13,775 nucleotides of DNA from an uncultured Clostridia bacterium (GTDB lineage: Bacteria > Bacillota > Clostridia > Christensenellales > Borkfalkiaceae), in the NCBI GenBank assembly GCA_934249215.1, contig CAKQKN010000093.1:1-13775 (forward strand), given 5' to 3'. The notes beneath the pieces were generated by a model that was not told the origin of the DNA, did no database searches, and saw only the letters and a program-made list of their open reading frames with translations. Every line of letters starts with the position of its first letter. Position 1 is the stretch's first letter. The position numbers were made by a program, and so were the translations under genes. This document shows, piece after piece, positions 1-8,049 of this stretch.

Positions 1-1745
1 AAGAAGCGGAGCAAAAGGTCAATTTAGAAAGGACGGCGTTAATCGAAAAAAAGAAAAAAGACGCCGAGACCAATGCCGAAAAAATCCCCGAGATCGAAAA
101 CAACGTTGCCGAACTGAAACTGAAACGCGAGAAGATAAACGATATTTCGGAAAAAGAAGCCGAACTCGGTCGGAAAAAAGCGCGGCTTAAAGAACTTCGC
201 GAAGCGTATGCCGAAGCGAAGAAAAAAGCCGAGGAAAACGACGCTCTCGCGAAAAAACACGAAGCCGCGCTTAACGAACTCAAAGAAAAAACCAAAGTCG
301 TCGATGACGACGCCGTTTTGAAACGAATCGTTGCGGCGGCGTCGCGCGGGGCTGTTTCCGAACTTGCCGGAAAAGTGCTTTCATTCATAAACGAACTCGA
401 AAATCTTTTATCCGGAAAAATCGACTCTGATTGCAAAAGTGCCGTTAATCGACTTATAGCCCGCGAAATCGAGGAATTAAAGAGCCTTACGGCGAGTTTT
501 TCGCCCGAAAACGATCTCGAACGCGAACTTTCGGACGCCGCCGACATGCTGAAAGAAAAGAACAGATTTCTTTCTCTTATGCGCGAGGAGAGCGAGAAGT
601 TTTTGCGACTTAGAAACGAAAGCGAAAAAGCGGCGAAAGAAGCCGAGCGGCTTACCGAAGAGGGAAAGAAAATCCGCGAAGAGAGCGATCTGCTCGAAAA
701 GGCGGTTTTTTCCGTGACCGACGGAAAGAAAGCGGAAGACGCGCTCGAAGAGGTTGGCATTGCAATAAAGAAAAAAGAAACCGAAATTTCGGCAATCCGC
801 GAATCGCTTTCCGGAATTTCCGAAAGCCTTGCCGCGGCGAAAGCGAAAGCCGAGAGCGATGAAAAGCGTATGGCGGAACTGAAAACACGGCTCGACGAAT
901 TAAGGCGCGGTTATTCCGGCGCGCTTAAAGATCTCGGGCTTGACGAAAAAGAAGCGCTTCGCATTCTGAACGCTTCGGAAAAGATCGAAGCCGCACGGAA
1001 GAAAATCGCAAAATTTGACGAGGATTTATCCTATCTTAACAAAAAAAAGGCGGAGAGCGAGAAAAAACTTGCGGAAATGAGCGAGTTTTCGGCGACTGAA
1101 TCAATAATCGCTGCATATACCGGTGCCGAAAGCGAATATTCGGAAGCGGATAAATATTATAATAAAATTTTATATGCGTATGAAATCGGATTGAAAAAAT
1201 CCGAAGAATGGTGTATAATCGTCAAAGAATCCGAACGGAATGCCGCTTCGGGCAAGCTTTACGGAAAACTTGCCGAGCTTGTGAAAGCGGGTAAGTTTAT
1301 GGAGTTCGTCGCGGACGAATATCTGCGCGAGGTCGCGTGCGACGCCGAACGGCGTGTGCTTGAACTGACGTCGGGCAGATACGGACTCGTCTATGACGGG
1401 GAGTTTTTCGTGACCGACAATCTTAGCGGCGGAAAAAGGCGTCCCGTAGCCGGGCTGTCCGGCGGCGAAACCTTTCTCGTGTCGTTGTCGCTTGCGCTCG
1501 CGCTTGCCGCCGAGATCGGAACGAAAGCGCTCATCCCGAACGATTTCTTCTTTCTCGACGAGGGGTTCGGAACGCTTGACGACGAACTCGTCGAAACCGT
1601 TACCGATTCTTTGGAACGCTTAAGGCGGGAAGACCTTACGGTCGGGCTCATAACCCACGTAACCGAACTGAAAAACAGAATACAATCCAGTCTTACCGTG
1701 ATCGGAGCGGACGCTCTTCACGGAACGCGCTTTATCGCCGACTGA
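1..1745 (+). CDS. sbcC: SbcC exonuclease subunit (SMC/Rad50-type ATPase), 5'-truncated
   Basis: SbcC is the Rad50-like ATPase of the SbcCD nuclease, which cuts DNA hairpins and processes double-strand breaks. The frame is open from base 3 to the tga at 1743-1745, giving 580 visible codons; the N-terminal Walker A half lies outside the window. Visible residues 1-105 and about 190-390 are Lys/Glu-rich coiled coil. A helical, less heptad-like stretch at about 105-190 separates them. The C-terminal ATPase lobe has the ABC signature LSGGE (485-489), Walker B FFFLDEGFGTLD with D519 and E520, and an H-loop histidine at 552 (ITHV). The only cysteines are in SDCKS, EWCII and EVACD, so no CxxC zinc hook is visible. 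The SbcD nuclease partner is not in view and would be expected upstream. The family call is very secure; a plain Rad50-like SMC ATPase is the only alternative name. An internal TTG at 318 is not a start, because coding continues upstream. Confidence 0.93.
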   Translation, partial: EAEQKVNLERTALIEKKKKDAETNAEKIPEIENNVAELKLKREKINDISEKEAELGRKKARLKELREAYAEAKKKAEENDALAKKHEAALNELKEKTKVVDDDAVLKRIVAAASRGAVSELAGKVLSFINELENLLSGKIDSDCKSAVNRLIAREIEELKSLTASFSPENDLERELSDAADMLKEKNRFLSLMREESEKFLRLRNESEKAAKEAERLTEEGKKIREESDLLEKAVFSVTDGKKAEDALEEVGIAIKKKETEISAIRESLSGISESLAAAKAKAESDEKRMAELKTRLDELRRGYSGALKDLGLDEKEALRILNASEKIEAARKKIAKFDEDLSYLNKKKAESEKKLAEMSEFSATESIIAAYTGAESEYSEADKYYNKILYAYEIGLKKSEEWCIIVKESERNAASGKLYGKLAELVKAGKFMEFVADEYLREVACDAERRVLELTSGRYGLVYDGEFFVTDNLSGGKRRPVAGLSGGETFLVSLSLALALAAEIGTKALIPNDFFFLDEGFGTLDDELVETVTDSLERLRREDLTVGLITHVTELKNRIQSSLTVIGADALHGTRFIAD

Positions 1746-1961
1746 ACGTCGGGAACCCGATCGGGGAAGAAGTAAGAGACCGATTGCGACGACGAAAAAC
1801 GCGAAAGACGAAACGAATAAGAGTGAAAAACCGCGGCTTAATGGCGAGCGGGTAAGTTTATAGCAAAAACGATACTGCGATCGAGCAGGGAAAACTCGGG
1901 AAATCCGTTTGAAATCGAAAAAATCATTCGGCCCCACCCCTTGCGATCCGTAGGAGAAACG

Positions 1962-3665
1962 ATGGAGATAGTCAGAAAAATTTTAACACCGACGGCGTTA
2001 TGGTCGGATTTCAACGACACTTTACCTTTGAAGGAGAGTAAAGTCAACGAAATGGTATACGACGGGATCATTTATTCCGAAGTGTATTTTTCGGGACGGG
2101 AAACGGAATCGGGCAGAGTGCGTATTTACGGGCTGTACGCTCGTCCGAAGAATCTTCCGGACGGCAGAAAGATCGGTGGCGTGCTGATACTTCCGGATTA
2201 TACGGAAACGGTCAATCTCGACGCCGTGAATTTCTACGTCAGGCAAGGTTACGCCGTGCTTATGGTCGACTATCGCGGTGCATACCCGGGAACGCCGGAA
2301 TTTACCAATTATCCGACCGAGATCGACTACGCGAACTTAAAACTTGCCGGCGACGTGTTCAGGGTGGACAGAACGGCGAAAGAATGCTGTTGGTACGAAT
2401 GGGCGGCTGTCGCCAAATACGCCGCAGTCTTTCTTCAGTCGCGCGACGAGGTCGACAAAATCGCGCTCATCGGCATAAAGCAGGGTGCGAACGTCGGCTG
2501 GCAATCCCTTTTCGGCGACAAGCGCGTTTCGTGCTTCGTTTCCGTTTTCGGAATGGGCTGGCAGGCGTACAAAGGCGTTTTCAGGCACGTTTCCGCCGAC
2601 ATCGAGCTCGACGACGAGCGTTACCGCTGGCTCGGCGGGGTGGACGCCCACGTCTACGCTCAATACGTCGATTGCCCCGTCTTATACGTTGCGGGAACGA
2701 ACAGTCCCGACTTCGACTGCGACAGAGGCACGGACACGCTCATGCGGCTTAAGCCCGAAGTGAAAAGCGTTTTCAACTATGCTCCGCGCCTTCGCGATAC
2801 CATCGATAAAAAATGCGGCGACGATATCTCGCTGTTTCTCAAAAAATATCTGGCAAGAGAGGGCAACGGTTTCGATAAACTGTGTTTCCCCGCTTCTCCG
2901 CAAGTGAAAACGGCGGCTGGCGAGGACGGTGTTTCCTACTTTGCCGAAGTAGTCGCCGACGAACCCGACAAACTCAAAACTTTGTCCGTCTATATGAGCG
3001 AGGGCATATCCGCCCCGGGCTTAAGGAACTGGCAACCGATGAAAGAGGTCAAGCACGACCAGACAAAACGATATTTCCGCGCGATGCTCGGCGGCGATTC
3101 GGAGTTCGTGCATGTGTTCGCGGTCGCGGAATATAAAAACGGCGTGACGGTCAGCTCGAAAATCATTTTCGGCAAGATAAATCTTCATCCCGTCCGTTCG
3201 TGTAACATGATCTATACGTCCGATATGGGCGTGGATTGCTTCTGCACGGCAAACGAGGACGGTAACGCTACCGGCGACTTTATCTTCAACGACAACGACG
3301 CCGTAAAGCTCGCCGAGTGCGCCAACGGAATCACGGGTGTAAGCTCGAGATACGGACTTCTTACATACAAGATCGGCGAAAACCGCTTCAAACCCGGGCG
3401 CAGATCGATACTCAAATTCGACGTTTACAGCGTCGAGTATACGAAGCTGAAAATCGGGCTTATGGTCGGCAACGCGGCGGGCGAACTCGAGGAGTTCTCC
3501 GTCACGGTAAATCTCGACGGTTGCAAGGCGTGGCACAACGTTCAGGTTGCGTTTACCGAGTTCAAAAACGCGAAAAACTTCGCGCTTAAGGACTTCGACG
3601 CGGTTTCCGCGTTTAAGGTTGAATCCGCAAGCCTGTTCGCGATCAACAACGTTCTGCTCATCTGA
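1962..3665 (+). CDS. Alpha/beta-hydrolase-fold protein (acetyl xylan esterase/dienelactone hydrolase-like), probably non-catalytic
   Basis: This 567-residue protein has an N-terminal alpha/beta-hydrolase fold at about 1-300, with typical strand motifs VLILPDY (74-80) and VLMVDYRGAYPG (99-110). It resembles the acetyl xylan esterase/dienelactone hydrolase group. The nucleophile elbow, normally GxSxG, reads G-I-K173-Q-G: lysine replaces the catalytic serine. Where relatives carry a catalytic histidine (about ...PHxNH...), this protein reads APRLRDT (274-280), so the histidine also appears lost. Acidic residues remain in SPDFDCD (248-254). Residues 305-567 are beta-rich; the last 150 or so look like a jelly-roll carbohydrate-binding domain. 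No signal peptide is visible, so it is probably cytoplasmic. ATG 1962 was chosen because AGGAG at 1952-1956 sits 5 nt before it; a TTG at 1941 in frame has no such site. The 216-nt gap before it shows no convincing promoter. Fold call fairly secure; biological role unknown. Confidence 0.8.
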   Translation: MEIVRKILTPTALWSDFNDTLPLKESKVNEMVYDGIIYSEVYFSGRETESGRVRIYGLYARPKNLPDGRKIGGVLILPDYTETVNLDAVNFYVRQGYAVLMVDYRGAYPGTPEFTNYPTEIDYANLKLAGDVFRVDRTAKECCWYEWAAVAKYAAVFLQSRDEVDKIALIGIKQGANVGWQSLFGDKRVSCFVSVFGMGWQAYKGVFRHVSADIELDDERYRWLGGVDAHVYAQYVDCPVLYVAGTNSPDFDCDRGTDTLMRLKPEVKSVFNYAPRLRDTIDKKCGDDISLFLKKYLAREGNGFDKLCFPASPQVKTAAGEDGVSYFAEVVADEPDKLKTLSVYMSEGISAPGLRNWQPMKEVKHDQTKRYFRAMLGGDSEFVHVFAVAEYKNGVTVSSKIIFGKINLHPVRSCNMIYTSDMGVDCFCTANEDGNATGDFIFNDNDAVKLAECANGITGVSSRYGLLTYKIGENRFKPGRRSILKFDVYSVEYTKLKIGLMVGNAAGELEEFSVTVNLDGCKAWHNVQVAFTEFKNAKNFALKDFDAVSAFKVESASLFAINNVLLI

Positions 3666-3751
3666 TCGTCGGCAGGTCGTTAGATTATCCGATTACTTAA
3701 CTTCGGGAAAGGAAATTTTCCGAGGTTTGACTATTTTTGACGAGGTGGCGG

Positions 3752-4414
3752 ATGTTACCCGATAAAAAAACCGAATTGTCCGGCACGGCCATAAAAAGAG
3801 ATACGGTTATACGAAGCGATCTCGTCGCGGCCAGGCGGCTCGAGGAAAAGCGCGCTCTGCGCGACTATCGGCTGACGATCGTTCTCATCGTTCTGTGTCT
3901 TATCGTCGTCTGGACAAAATACGTCTGGCTCGAGCCGATTCTGGTTGACGGAACGTCGATGAACGACACTCTCGACGACGGCGACCTTCTCGTCCTCGAC
4001 CGTCTGGCAAAACCGAATCGCGGCGACGTGATCGTGTTCACTCACGGCTCTACTTCATATATAAAGCGCGTAGTGGGGCTCGGCGGCGATACCGTCCGCA
4101 TAGAAAACGGCAAACTGTATCTGCGCAAAAAAGGCTCCGACGAATTTGTCCTTTGCGCCGACGAAAACGCAAAAGGCAAAACTTTTATGTACGAATACTC
4201 GGGCATCTATCGCACCGAACTTATGGGCACTTTCGATTTCGAAGTTGAGGAGGGTGAGTTTTTTGCTCTCGGCGACAACCGCGAAGGCAGCGTCGATTGC
4301 CGTCATCCGCGGCTCGGCGGCGCGCTTCCTCTTTCGGAGATCGACGGGGTCGTTCATCGCTTCTTCATGGAATCTCAAGATACTTCGCTTGCTGTATTCT
4401 ACAAATTTTTATAA
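3752..4414 (+). CDS. lepB: Signal peptidase I
   Basis: Type I signal peptidase removes N-terminal signal peptides from exported preproteins at the outer face of the cytoplasmic membrane. The 220-residue protein has a positively charged N-terminal stretch (about 1-40), one membrane helix at about 41-59, then the extracytoplasmic catalytic domain, a common Gram-positive form. The catalytic serine is S69 in GTSMNDTL and the general-base lysine is K105 in YIKRVVGLGGD. The box E motif GDNREGSVDCR starts at 174. The usual Pro of SMxPTL is Asp here, and the usual Ser before the last Arg of box E is Cys; both are mild deviations. ATG 3752 is preferred because GAGG at 3742-3745 precedes it by 6 nt; an upstream in-frame TTG at 3737 overlaps the approach to that site. 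The gap from the hydrolase gene is 86 nt and includes a small hairpin (3704-3722). Family call is secure. Confidence 0.92.
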   Translation: MLPDKKTELSGTAIKRDTVIRSDLVAARRLEEKRALRDYRLTIVLIVLCLIVVWTKYVWLEPILVDGTSMNDTLDDGDLLVLDRLAKPNRGDVIVFTHGSTSYIKRVVGLGGDTVRIENGKLYLRKKGSDEFVLCADENAKGKTFMYEYSGIYRTELMGTFDFEVEEGEFFALGDNREGSVDCRHPRLGGALPLSEIDGVVHRFFMESQDTSLAVFYKFL

Positions 4415-4463
4415 CGATAAATTTATATAACGATTCGGAATTTTACGTCCGATACCCGATAAA

Positions 4464-4526
4464 AGGCGATATCTTCTGAAAATCGCCTGAAAAAAATAAC
4501 GAAAACTGCGGCGAAGAACAGCCGCA
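4464..4526 (+). promoter_or_regulatory. Two small inverted repeats in the degV leader
   Basis: The 127-nt gap between lepB and degV holds two perfect inverted repeats. AGGCGAT (4464-4470) pairs with ATCGCCT (4482-4488) across an 11-nt loop, and TGCGGC (4507-4512) pairs with GCCGCA (4521-4526) across an 8-nt loop. The second ends 5 nt before the degV ribosome binding site (AAGGA, 4532-4536). Neither is followed by a T-run on the + strand, so a standard intrinsic terminator for lepB is unlikely. A leader structure affecting degV translation, or chance, are both possible. Confidence 0.3.
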
Positions 4527-4541
4527 ACGAAAAGGAATAAT

Positions 4542-5390
4542 ATGAAAGATTGGATAATAACCGCCGAAACGACGTGCGATTTATCGCCCGAAATACTCGA
4601 AAAACACGGCTTTCGCCTTTTGCCGATAACGGTAATCGTCGACGGCAAAGAATATAAGGACGGCGTTGACATCACGTCGGAAAAACTTTTCGAATACGTC
4701 GAAAAGAGCGGACAACTTCCCAAGACCGCGGCTTTGTCGCTCGCGGAGTATGCTGAATTTTTTGCGGAAATGAAAAAAGAAGCAAAAAAAGTCCTGCATT
4801 TTTCGATCTCTTCGAAAGCCTCCTCGTCCTATAACAACGCGGTAAAAGCGGCGGAAGAAGCGGGCGACGTTTTTGTCGTGGACACGCAGTGTCTTTCGTC
4901 GGGCGAAGGGCTTTTGATGCTCAAAGCCTACGATATGCTGTCGGACGGCGCCGATTTCGACGAAGTGTGTAAAAAAATCGACGAACTCACCGCCAAAGTG
5001 CAGACTTCGTTCGTTGTGGACACGCTCGACAATCTTCACAAGGGCGGAAGATGCAGCTCGCTTGCTCTTATCGGCTCGAAAATTTTGAAGATTCACCCGT
5101 CGATCTGCGAAAAAGAGGGTGCGCTCGTCGTCAAGAAAAAACACATGGGCAATCTCATGCGTTCGCTTATGCAGTACGTGACCGATCTTTCGACGGAATA
5201 TAAGTCGTACGACAAACGTCGCGCGTTCGTAACTCACAGCCCGTGCGACGGCCGTGACGAGATCGAAGCCGTTTTAAACAAGGCGAAAGAACTGTTCTCG
5301 TTCGACGAAATCATCGAAACCGAAGCGGGCGCGACCGTTTCGACCCACTGCGGCAAAAACACGATAGGTCTGCTTTTCATAGCGGAATAA
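4542..5390 (+). CDS. DegV family fatty-acid-binding protein
   Basis: This is a 282-residue protein of the DegV (FakB-like) family, close to the usual length of about 280. Family members bind a fatty acid; in Firmicutes some act as the FakB partner of fatty acid kinase FakA and feed exogenous fatty acids into phospholipids. Visible landmarks are the N-terminal ETTCDLS with LPITVIVDG and YKDGVDI, the central TAALSLAEY stretch, and HKGGRCSS followed by GSKILKIHPS, which match the family pattern (GGR then the LKIKP-like segment). The C-terminal half ends in GKNTIGLLFI. AAGGA at 4532-4536 lies 5 nt before the ATG. No FakA kinase gene is adjacent, so whether it serves as FakB is open; many genomes have several stand-alone DegV proteins. 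Confidence 0.92.
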   Translation: MKDWIITAETTCDLSPEILEKHGFRLLPITVIVDGKEYKDGVDITSEKLFEYVEKSGQLPKTAALSLAEYAEFFAEMKKEAKKVLHFSISSKASSSYNNAVKAAEEAGDVFVVDTQCLSSGEGLLMLKAYDMLSDGADFDEVCKKIDELTAKVQTSFVVDTLDNLHKGGRCSSLALIGSKILKIHPSICEKEGALVVKKKHMGNLMRSLMQYVTDLSTEYKSYDKRRAFVTHSPCDGRDEIEAVLNKAKELFSFDEIIETEAGATVSTHCGKNTIGLLFIAE

Positions 5391-5527
5391 AAACGAACCC
5401 GACGTGCGTTCGGAAAACGGGCGCGCGGAAAATCGGAAAACGAAGAAAACAGGAAACAACGAAAGATAATCGGTGAAAATCCGTTATCATCGGAATGAAA
5501 ATCGGGACGAAAAGGGTCGGTGACGAA

Positions 5528-6058
5528 ATGGTATCCGTATACGACGAAAACGATTATATAACGACGAAAGAACAAAAAAAGAAGATTCTGATCTGCTTTT
5601 GGGTGAGTTTTGCGGTACTTATGTGCCTGAATATCGTAAGCCTTGTGGTCTATACGTTGCAGGAATTCAACACTCCGCTGAAAGCCCCTCTTCTCGCTTT
5701 CAACATCGTGTCATGCTCGGTTTATGCGATCATCGCTTATCCCGTACTTGCGATCCGCTATAAGCGCGTCAAAGCCTACTATAAAATGCTGTATTATTTC
5801 GACAGCGGAATCAAAGTCGAGGGCAGCAACGCGTTCGTCGGGGTGGATAGTTCCGTGACGGTCAAGGACGGCGTGGAGTTTATCAATCTCGTTTTTCTGC
5901 AATGGTCGGATAAAAAGCAGGAGTATTTCGAAAGGAACATTCTTTTCGACGTAGAAAAACCCGTTCCCGACTTCAAAAAAGGCGACGTCGTTCATCACGT
6001 AACGCAGGGCAACGTGCTCGTCGCTTACGAACTTCGCAGCGAGGAAATTTTTTCCTGA
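5528..6058 (+). CDS. Hypothetical membrane protein with two predicted helices
   Basis: I do not recognise this protein. From ATG 5528 it has 176 residues. A short polar, lysine-rich N-terminus is followed by two hydrophobic helices (about 20-44 and 53-77) and then a soluble, beta-rich domain of about 100 residues with no cysteine, metal or nucleotide motif. The basic KRVK just after helix 2 suggests by the positive-inside rule that both ends are cytoplasmic. The start is uncertain. ATG 5495 in the same frame adds 11 residues but lacks a Shine-Dalgarno match; ATG 5528 has GGTGA at 5519-5523, 4 nt upstream. A hairpin lies upstream at 5465-5488 (GATAA plus CGG, with one bulged base). It lies between degV and pepF on the same strand, with gaps of about 105-140 nt and 83 nt. 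Codon use matches its neighbours, and it is very likely a real gene. Confidence 0.75.
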   Translation: MVSVYDENDYITTKEQKKKILICFWVSFAVLMCLNIVSLVVYTLQEFNTPLKAPLLAFNIVSCSVYAIIAYPVLAIRYKRVKAYYKMLYYFDSGIKVEGSNAFVGVDSSVTVKDGVEFINLVFLQWSDKKQEYFERNILFDVEKPVPDFKKGDVVHHVTQGNVLVAYELRSEEIFS

Positions 6059-6141
6059 TTAAAGCATTGAATTTAAACGCCGTGCCGCAAAATCGGTATG
6101 GACGATAGAAACAGACGATAGAAATATAGGAGAAAACGCAT

Positions 6142-7920
6142 ATGTTAAACAGAAAAGACGTACCCGAAAATCTCAAATGGCGGACGGAGGATATGTTCAA
6201 GTCGATCGCCGACTGGAACGCTCTGTACGAAAAGACCGAGAAGCGAATAGATTTTTCCGTATACGAGGGCAAACTCGATAACGCGGCGACCGTTAAAAAG
6301 TGCTTCGACGAGTTGTACTCGGTAATGGGCGATCTCGAACTTCTGAGCGTTTATGCGTTTATGAAACACGACGAGGACTCGCGTGATTCCGAAAGTTCGG
6401 CGCTGCTTGCCCGCGTCGACGATCTCGAAGTAAGATTTTCGTCGGCGGTCGCGTTCATCACTCCCGAACTTACCGCGCTCGACAAAGAACTTCTCGAAAG
6501 TTTCGTTTTGAATCCCGATCTCAAAGATTACGATTACGAGATCAGAGGTATCATAAAAGATAAAGCTCACGTTCTCGGGAAAGAGGCGGAGGGCGTTCTC
6601 GCAATGGGCGGACAGGTGTTCTCTTCGTTCCGTAATATTTTCGGAATGATCAACAACGCCGATCTTCCTTTCCCCGAAATCACAGTCCGCGGCAAAAAAG
6701 TCAAGGTTTCCCACGGAACTTACGGCGTTCTTATGCAGGACCACGACAGAAACGTGCGCAGAAGAACGTTCAAGGCGTTTTACGGCGCGTTCATCGGGCT
6801 TATAAACACGATTTCCGCGACGTATATCGCAAACGTCAACAAAAACGTGTTCCTTTCACGCGTCAGAAAATACGACAGTTGCCTAGACCGCGCGCTTTCC
6901 GGCGAGGACGTTTACCCCGAGGTTTACGAAAACCTTATCGAAAGCGTCAACAAGGGCATGAAAACCATGCACGAATACGTCGCCGTGAGAAAGAAAGAAC
7001 TCGGTTATTCCGAGCTTCACATGTACGACGTATACACGCCGCTCGTCGAGGGCGCCGATCTCGGGCTCGACTACGAGGACGCGTTCAAACTGGTAAAAGA
7101 GGGGCTTAAACCGCTCGGCGAAAAATACGGCGAACTTCTTCAGCGCGCGCACGACGAGCGCTGGATAGACGTCGAGGAAACCGAGGGCAAAAGAAGCGGC
7201 GCATATTCCATCTGCGTTTACAAATGCCCCCATCCGTACGTTCTTCTGAACTATCAGAAAACGACCAACGAAGTGTTCACGATCGCGCACGAACTCGGTC
7301 ATGCAATGCATTCGTTCCACTCGAACGCCGCGCAGCCGCAGCCCAAGGCGAGTTACCGCATTTTCGTTGCGGAAGTCGCGAGCACGGTAAACGAAGTGCT
7401 TTTGCTCAAATATCTGCTCAAAAAGACGGATGACAAGAAACTCAAGCGTTATCTGCTTAATTATTATATGGATATGATAAAAGGTACGCTTTTCCGTCAG
7501 ACCATGTTTGCCGAGTTCGAAGCGTTTGCTCATGGGCAGGTCGAAAAGGGTGTTCCCATCACGAAAGATTCGCTTTGCGACGCGTATCTCGAACTCAACA
7601 AGAAATATTTCGGCGACAGTATGGTGTCCGACAAGGAAATATCGTACGAATGGGCGCGCATTCCGCATTTTTACAACGCGTTTTACGTTTATAAATACGC
7701 AACGGGCATCACGAGCGCGATCACCATTGCCGAAAGAATTTATAACGAGGGCGAACCCGCCGTCAAGGATTACTTCAGGTTCCTTTCATCGGGCGGAAGC
7801 GATTGCCCCGTCGAACTTCTGAAACTCGCGGGCGTCGATCTCACTTCGCGCAAGCCTTTCGAAGCGGCGATGAGTTCTTTCGCCGACGCGCTCGAACAGT
7901 TCAAAGCGCTCGCCGATTGA
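6142..7920 (+). CDS. pepF: Oligoendopeptidase F (M3B zinc metallopeptidase)
   Basis: PepF is a cytoplasmic zinc peptidase that cuts short peptides, usually about 7-17 residues, and takes part in peptide turnover. The 592-residue length and the N-terminal DVPENLKWRTEDMF, close to the common PepF opening, fit the family. The zinc site is HELGH with H383 and H387, followed by AMHSFHSN, and the third ligand is E411 in VAEVASTVNE. The 24-residue spacing is as expected for M3 peptidases. The C-terminal segment HFYNAFYVYKYATGI is also a family hallmark (substrate-binding tyrosines). AGGAG at 6128-6132 lies 9 nt before the ATG. No signal peptide is seen. All active-site residues are intact. Confidence 0.95.
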   Translation: MLNRKDVPENLKWRTEDMFKSIADWNALYEKTEKRIDFSVYEGKLDNAATVKKCFDELYSVMGDLELLSVYAFMKHDEDSRDSESSALLARVDDLEVRFSSAVAFITPELTALDKELLESFVLNPDLKDYDYEIRGIIKDKAHVLGKEAEGVLAMGGQVFSSFRNIFGMINNADLPFPEITVRGKKVKVSHGTYGVLMQDHDRNVRRRTFKAFYGAFIGLINTISATYIANVNKNVFLSRVRKYDSCLDRALSGEDVYPEVYENLIESVNKGMKTMHEYVAVRKKELGYSELHMYDVYTPLVEGADLGLDYEDAFKLVKEGLKPLGEKYGELLQRAHDERWIDVEETEGKRSGAYSICVYKCPHPYVLLNYQKTTNEVFTIAHELGHAMHSFHSNAAQPQPKASYRIFVAEVASTVNEVLLLKYLLKKTDDKKLKRYLLNYYMDMIKGTLFRQTMFAEFEAFAHGQVEKGVPITKDSLCDAYLELNKKYFGDSMVSDKEISYEWARIPHFYNAFYVYKYATGITSAITIAERIYNEGEPAVKDYFRFLSSGGSDCPVELLKLAGVDLTSRKPFEAAMSSFADALEQFKALAD

Positions 7921-7994
7921 TGAACGGAAGTTGCGAAGCGGCGTACAAGTTGCCGTAGACCCGCAAAAATCGAGTTTTTTCGGCGCGAAAATTG

Positions 7995-8030
7995 CGGCTT
8001 GATTGGAATAATCGGCTTGATTTGAATAAT
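7995..8030 (+). repeat. 18-bp tandem repeat upstream of dnaB
   Basis: Two head-to-tail copies of cggcttgattggaataat occupy 7995-8012 and 8013-8030, differing at one base (g to t). They end 20 nt before the dnaB start codon and 11 nt before its ribosome binding site (AGAGG at 8041-8045). They could be paired protein-binding sites, or part of the promoter, since TTGATT and AATAAT elements lie inside, though no pair has standard -35/-10 spacing. The rest of the 129-nt gap (7921-8049) includes a weak CGGC/GCCG hairpin (7939-7955) and a T6 run (7975-7980) too far from it to make a convincing terminator for pepF. Confidence 0.6.
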
Positions 8031-8049
8031 TATTGAAAACAGAGGAAAA

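Noticed and set aside
1756..1765. Palindrome CCCGATCGGG just after sbcC
   Set aside because: A single 10-bp palindrome with no loop, no T-run and no second copy; too short to call a terminator or operator.
1941..1961. TTG start extending the alpha/beta-hydrolase by seven codons
   Set aside because: AGGAG at 1952-1956 is placed for the ATG at 1962; the TTG has no site of its own.
3704..3722. Hairpin CGGGAAA/TTTTCCG between the hydrolase and lepB as a terminator
   Set aside because: The nearest T-run (3734-3738) starts 12 nt after the stem, too far for a normal intrinsic terminator; the stem is AT-rich and has a G-U pair.
3737..3751. TTG start extending signal peptidase I by five codons
   Set aside because: The GAGG ribosome binding site at 3742-3745 lies downstream of the TTG and serves ATG 3752.
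4581..5237. 218-codon open frame on the minus strand
   Set aside because: It is antisense to degV and shows no domain or ribosome binding site.
6883..7668. 261-codon open frame on the minus strand
   Set aside because: It lies entirely antisense to pepF, has no recognisable domain, and is rich in Phe/Arg/Val as expected from the mirror of the + strand codon bias.
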